Position numbers and translations under genes: made by a program. A stretch of DNA of 64,000 nt from Aquabacterium sp. OR-4 (lineage in GTDB: Bacteria; Pseudomonadota; Gammaproteobacteria; Burkholderiales; Burkholderiaceae_C): assembly GCF_025290835.2 (NCBI RefSeq), contig NZ_JAOCQD020000002.1, forward strand, positions 868,001 to 932,000. Reading direction: 5' to 3'. This document shows, piece by piece, positions 62,531 to 64,000 of the stretch; positions within the stretch are counted from its first letter, which is position 1; every line of letters begins with the position of its first letter. Below the pieces are notes generated by a model. It ran no database searches, was not told the DNA's origin, and saw nothing but the letters and a program-made list of their open reading frames with translations.

Positions 62531-63915
62531 GGGAGCCCCTCGTCCGACGGGTCCGTCGGCCGGCCCCCCGAGGGGACGCGGGCCGGCTTGGGAGCGGCCC
62601 GGCGCTCGGCCCGCTCGCTCTGATCCGCACCGCGTACGGCCGGCATGCTGCCCAGATCGCGCAGCAGGTTCTCGGCGATCGGCCCGCTGCGGCGCTGGGC
62701 CGCCTCGCGCTCCAGCTGGCGGTTGACGATGCGCCAGTCCAGATCCAGAAAGCTCAAGGGCGGCAGCGTACCGGCCACCGCCTCGTGCAGCATGCGCGCC
62801 AGCGAGGCCTGCGTGATGGCCCGGCCACCCAGCCCGGCCACCACGGTGTGGCCGTGCAGGTGCAGGCCCGAGAGCGCCAGGCGCACATCGGTGCTGACCA
62901 CGCCGCCCAGGCCCACCGAAAAGCTCTTTTCCAGCACCACCACGCGCTGTGCGCCGGCCAGCGCCTCGCGCACCGCCGCCAGCGGAAACGGCCGAAAGCT
63001 GTGGATGCCCAATACGCCGATCTTTTGGCCCTCGTCGCGCAAGGCATCCACCGTGTCCTTCAGCGTGCCCAGCACCGAGCCCAGCGCCACCACGATGGTG
63101 GCCGCGTCATCGCAGCGGTAGGCCCGCACCAGGCCGCCCGAGCGGCGGCCGAAGCGCTGCGCAAACTCGTCGGCGATCTGCGGAATGCGCTCCAGCGCCT
63201 GCAGCTGCCGCGCGTGCGCCAGGTAGCGCACCTCCATGAAGGCCTCGGGCCCGACCATCGCGCCGATCGACACCGGCTCGGCCGGATCGAGCACCTGGCG
63301 CGGCACATAGGGCGGCAAAAAGGCATCCACCTCAGCCTGGTCGGGCAGGTTCACCGGCTCGTAGGCGTGGGTCAGGATGAAGCCGTCCATGCACACCATC
63401 ACCGGCAGCGACAGCTCCTCGGCCAGCTTGAAGGCCTGGAGGTGCAGGTCCAGCGCCTCCTGGTTGTTCTCGGCAAACAGCTGGATCCAGCCGCAATCGC
63501 GCTGGCTCATGCTGTCGGAGTGGTCGTTCCAGATGTTGATCGGCGCACCGATGGCGCGGTTGGCCACGGTCATCACGATGGGCAGGCCCAGGCCGCTGGC
63601 GTTGTACACCGCCTCGGCCATGAACAGCAGGCCCTGGCTGGCGGTGGCGGTGTAGGCCCGCGCACCGGCCGCCGAGGCGCCGATGGCCACGCTCATGGCC
63701 GCGAACTCGCTCTCCACGTTGATGAACTCGCAGGGCGTGAGCTGCCCGCTTTTGACCAGCGCGCCCAGGCCTTCGACGATGTGCGTCTGCGGCGAAATCG
63801 GGTAGGCGCAGATCACCTCGGGCCGGGCCAGGGCCACGGCACGCGCCACGGCCACCGAGCCCTCGATCTGCTCGCGGTGGCCACCGGGGCGGGTGGCGGC
63901 TTCAACGGGCGGCAT
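62527..63915 (-). CDS. 2-oxoacid:acceptor oxidoreductase, alpha subunit
   Basis: A 462-residue PorA-like subunit with domain I (AYPISPQTHIVEGL, FINVESEFAAMS, ATASQGLLFMAEAVYNASG) and domain II (ATIVVALGSVLGTLKDTVDAL, GVLGIHSFRPFP). The last 28 or so residues are encoded by a GC-rich intergenic-type element and look like an extension rather than conserved sequence. GAGGAG upstream of the ATG lies within the gamma gene, which it overlaps by 14 bp. Confidence 0.92.
   Translation of the reverse strand: MPPVEAATRPGGHREQIEGSVAVARAVALARPEVICAYPISPQTHIVEGLGALVKSGQLTPCEFINVESEFAAMSVAIGASAAGARAYTATASQGLLFMAEAVYNASGLGLPIVMTVANRAIGAPINIWNDHSDSMSQRDCGWIQLFAENNQEALDLHLQAFKLAEELSLPVMVCMDGFILTHAYEPVNLPDQAEVDAFLPPYVPRQVLDPAEPVSIGAMVGPEAFMEVRYLAHARQLQALERIPQIADEFAQRFGRRSGGLVRAYRCDDAATIVVALGSVLGTLKDTVDALRDEGQKIGVLGIHSFRPFPLAAVREALAGAQRVVVLEKSFSVGLGGVVSTDVRLALSGLHLHGHTVVAGLGGRAITQASLARMLHEAVAGTLPPLSFLDLDWRIVNRQLEREAAQRRSGPIAENLLRDLGSMPAVRGADQSERAERRAAPKPARVPSGGRPTDPSDEGLP
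62541..62612. repeat. Intergenic-type hairpin element inside the alpha gene's 3' end
   Basis: Contains CCGACGG-GT-CCGTCGG (62544-62559), a CCCCTCGGGG-type hairpin (minus strand) and the block GCTTGGGAGCGGCCCGGCGCT, shared with 18725-18744 apart from one inserted base. It is read in frame as the C-terminus of the alpha subunit. Confidence 0.65.
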
Positions 63916-64000
63916 GGCGCAGCTCCTCGATCTCGCGGCTCACATGGGCAAAGGCCTCGCTGGCGGCGGCCACATTGGCCTCGGCCAGCTGGCCCTTGAA
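63902..64000 (-). CDS. 2-oxoacid:acceptor oxidoreductase, gamma subunit, 5' part outside window
   Basis: Only the last 32 codons are visible, ending in a helix rich in Ala/Glu (ANVAAASEAFAHV, then REIEELRHAAR). Gene order and the 14-bp overlap with the alpha gene identify it as the gamma (PorG-like) subunit. The identity rests on context, not on a motif. Confidence 0.65.
   Translation of the reverse strand, partial: FKGQLAEANVAAASEAFAHVSREIEELRHAAR

Overview
The window comes from a high-GC betaproteobacterium, most likely of the order Burkholderiales (Comamonadaceae or the Rubrivivax/Leptothrix/Ideonella group). Support comes from the earP-efp pair with an arginine at EF-P position 32, a gene for the small Trp-rich protein family, scoAB-type CoA transferase genes, a class I fumarase, and GC-rich intergenic hairpin elements of a kind I recall from Comamonadaceae genomes. 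Nothing looks like a prophage, insertion sequence or plasmid backbone. Many open frames antisense to these GC-rich genes were treated as shadows.

Layout. 1-12.4 kb is housekeeping: uvrC (cut by the left edge), earP and efp (translation past proline stretches), a DUF3445 haem-dependent demethylase-like gene, mnmC (tRNA wobble modification), rpiA, pyrD, a lipoprotein-type gamma-glutamyltranspeptidase and an HD-GYP protein. 12.4-21.9 kb is acyl-CoA metabolism: scoBA diverging from a PaaI-type thioesterase across an array of TTACGTA sites, a PAS-LuxR regulator, a secreted beta/gamma-crystallin protein, then a run of FadB-like enzyme, thiolase, an APH-fold kinase-like protein and a short-chain dehydrogenase.

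21.9-43.0 kb is the most distinctive part: a type II polyketide/fatty-acid-like cluster of the aryl polyene (APE, xanthomonadin-like) type. A long translationally coupled plus-strand operon (25.9-35.9 kb) encodes an ACP, a membrane protein, an AMP-dependent ligase, two hotdog dehydratases, an LpxL-like acyltransferase, a LolA-like carrier, an MMPL exporter, a polysaccharide deacetylase, a methyltransferase and a ketoreductase. A BamE-like lipoprotein and a PAP2 phosphatase, then a second ACP with a second ketosynthase, follow. Two minus-strand units bracket these genes. The left one carries a ketosynthase fused to a chain-length-factor-like domain plus a flavin halogenase-like protein. The right one carries a second halogenase-like protein, a MipA-type outer-membrane protein, an acyltransferase and a family 2 glycosyltransferase. 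Together they could build an aryl- or alkyl-capped conjugated polyene, attach it to a sugar/lipid anchor and export it to the outer membrane.

43.2-50.2 kb holds two tandem identical tRNA-Val(CAC) genes, dnaQ, a GNAT gene, lgt, a small Trp-rich protein, a class I cytochrome c, a DnaQ-like exonuclease, acs and a UPF0114 membrane protein. 50.2-59.7 kb holds a large PatZ-like CoA-ligase/acetyltransferase (a plausible regulator of Acs), a PaaK-like ligase, a CBS-domain protein, class I fumarase, an orphan branched-chain amino-acid-type binding protein and an MscS channel. 59.9-64 kb is an operon for a multisubunit 2-oxoacid:acceptor oxidoreductase whose last gene fuses a GltD-like flavoprotein to a ferredoxin module; its first gene runs off the right edge.
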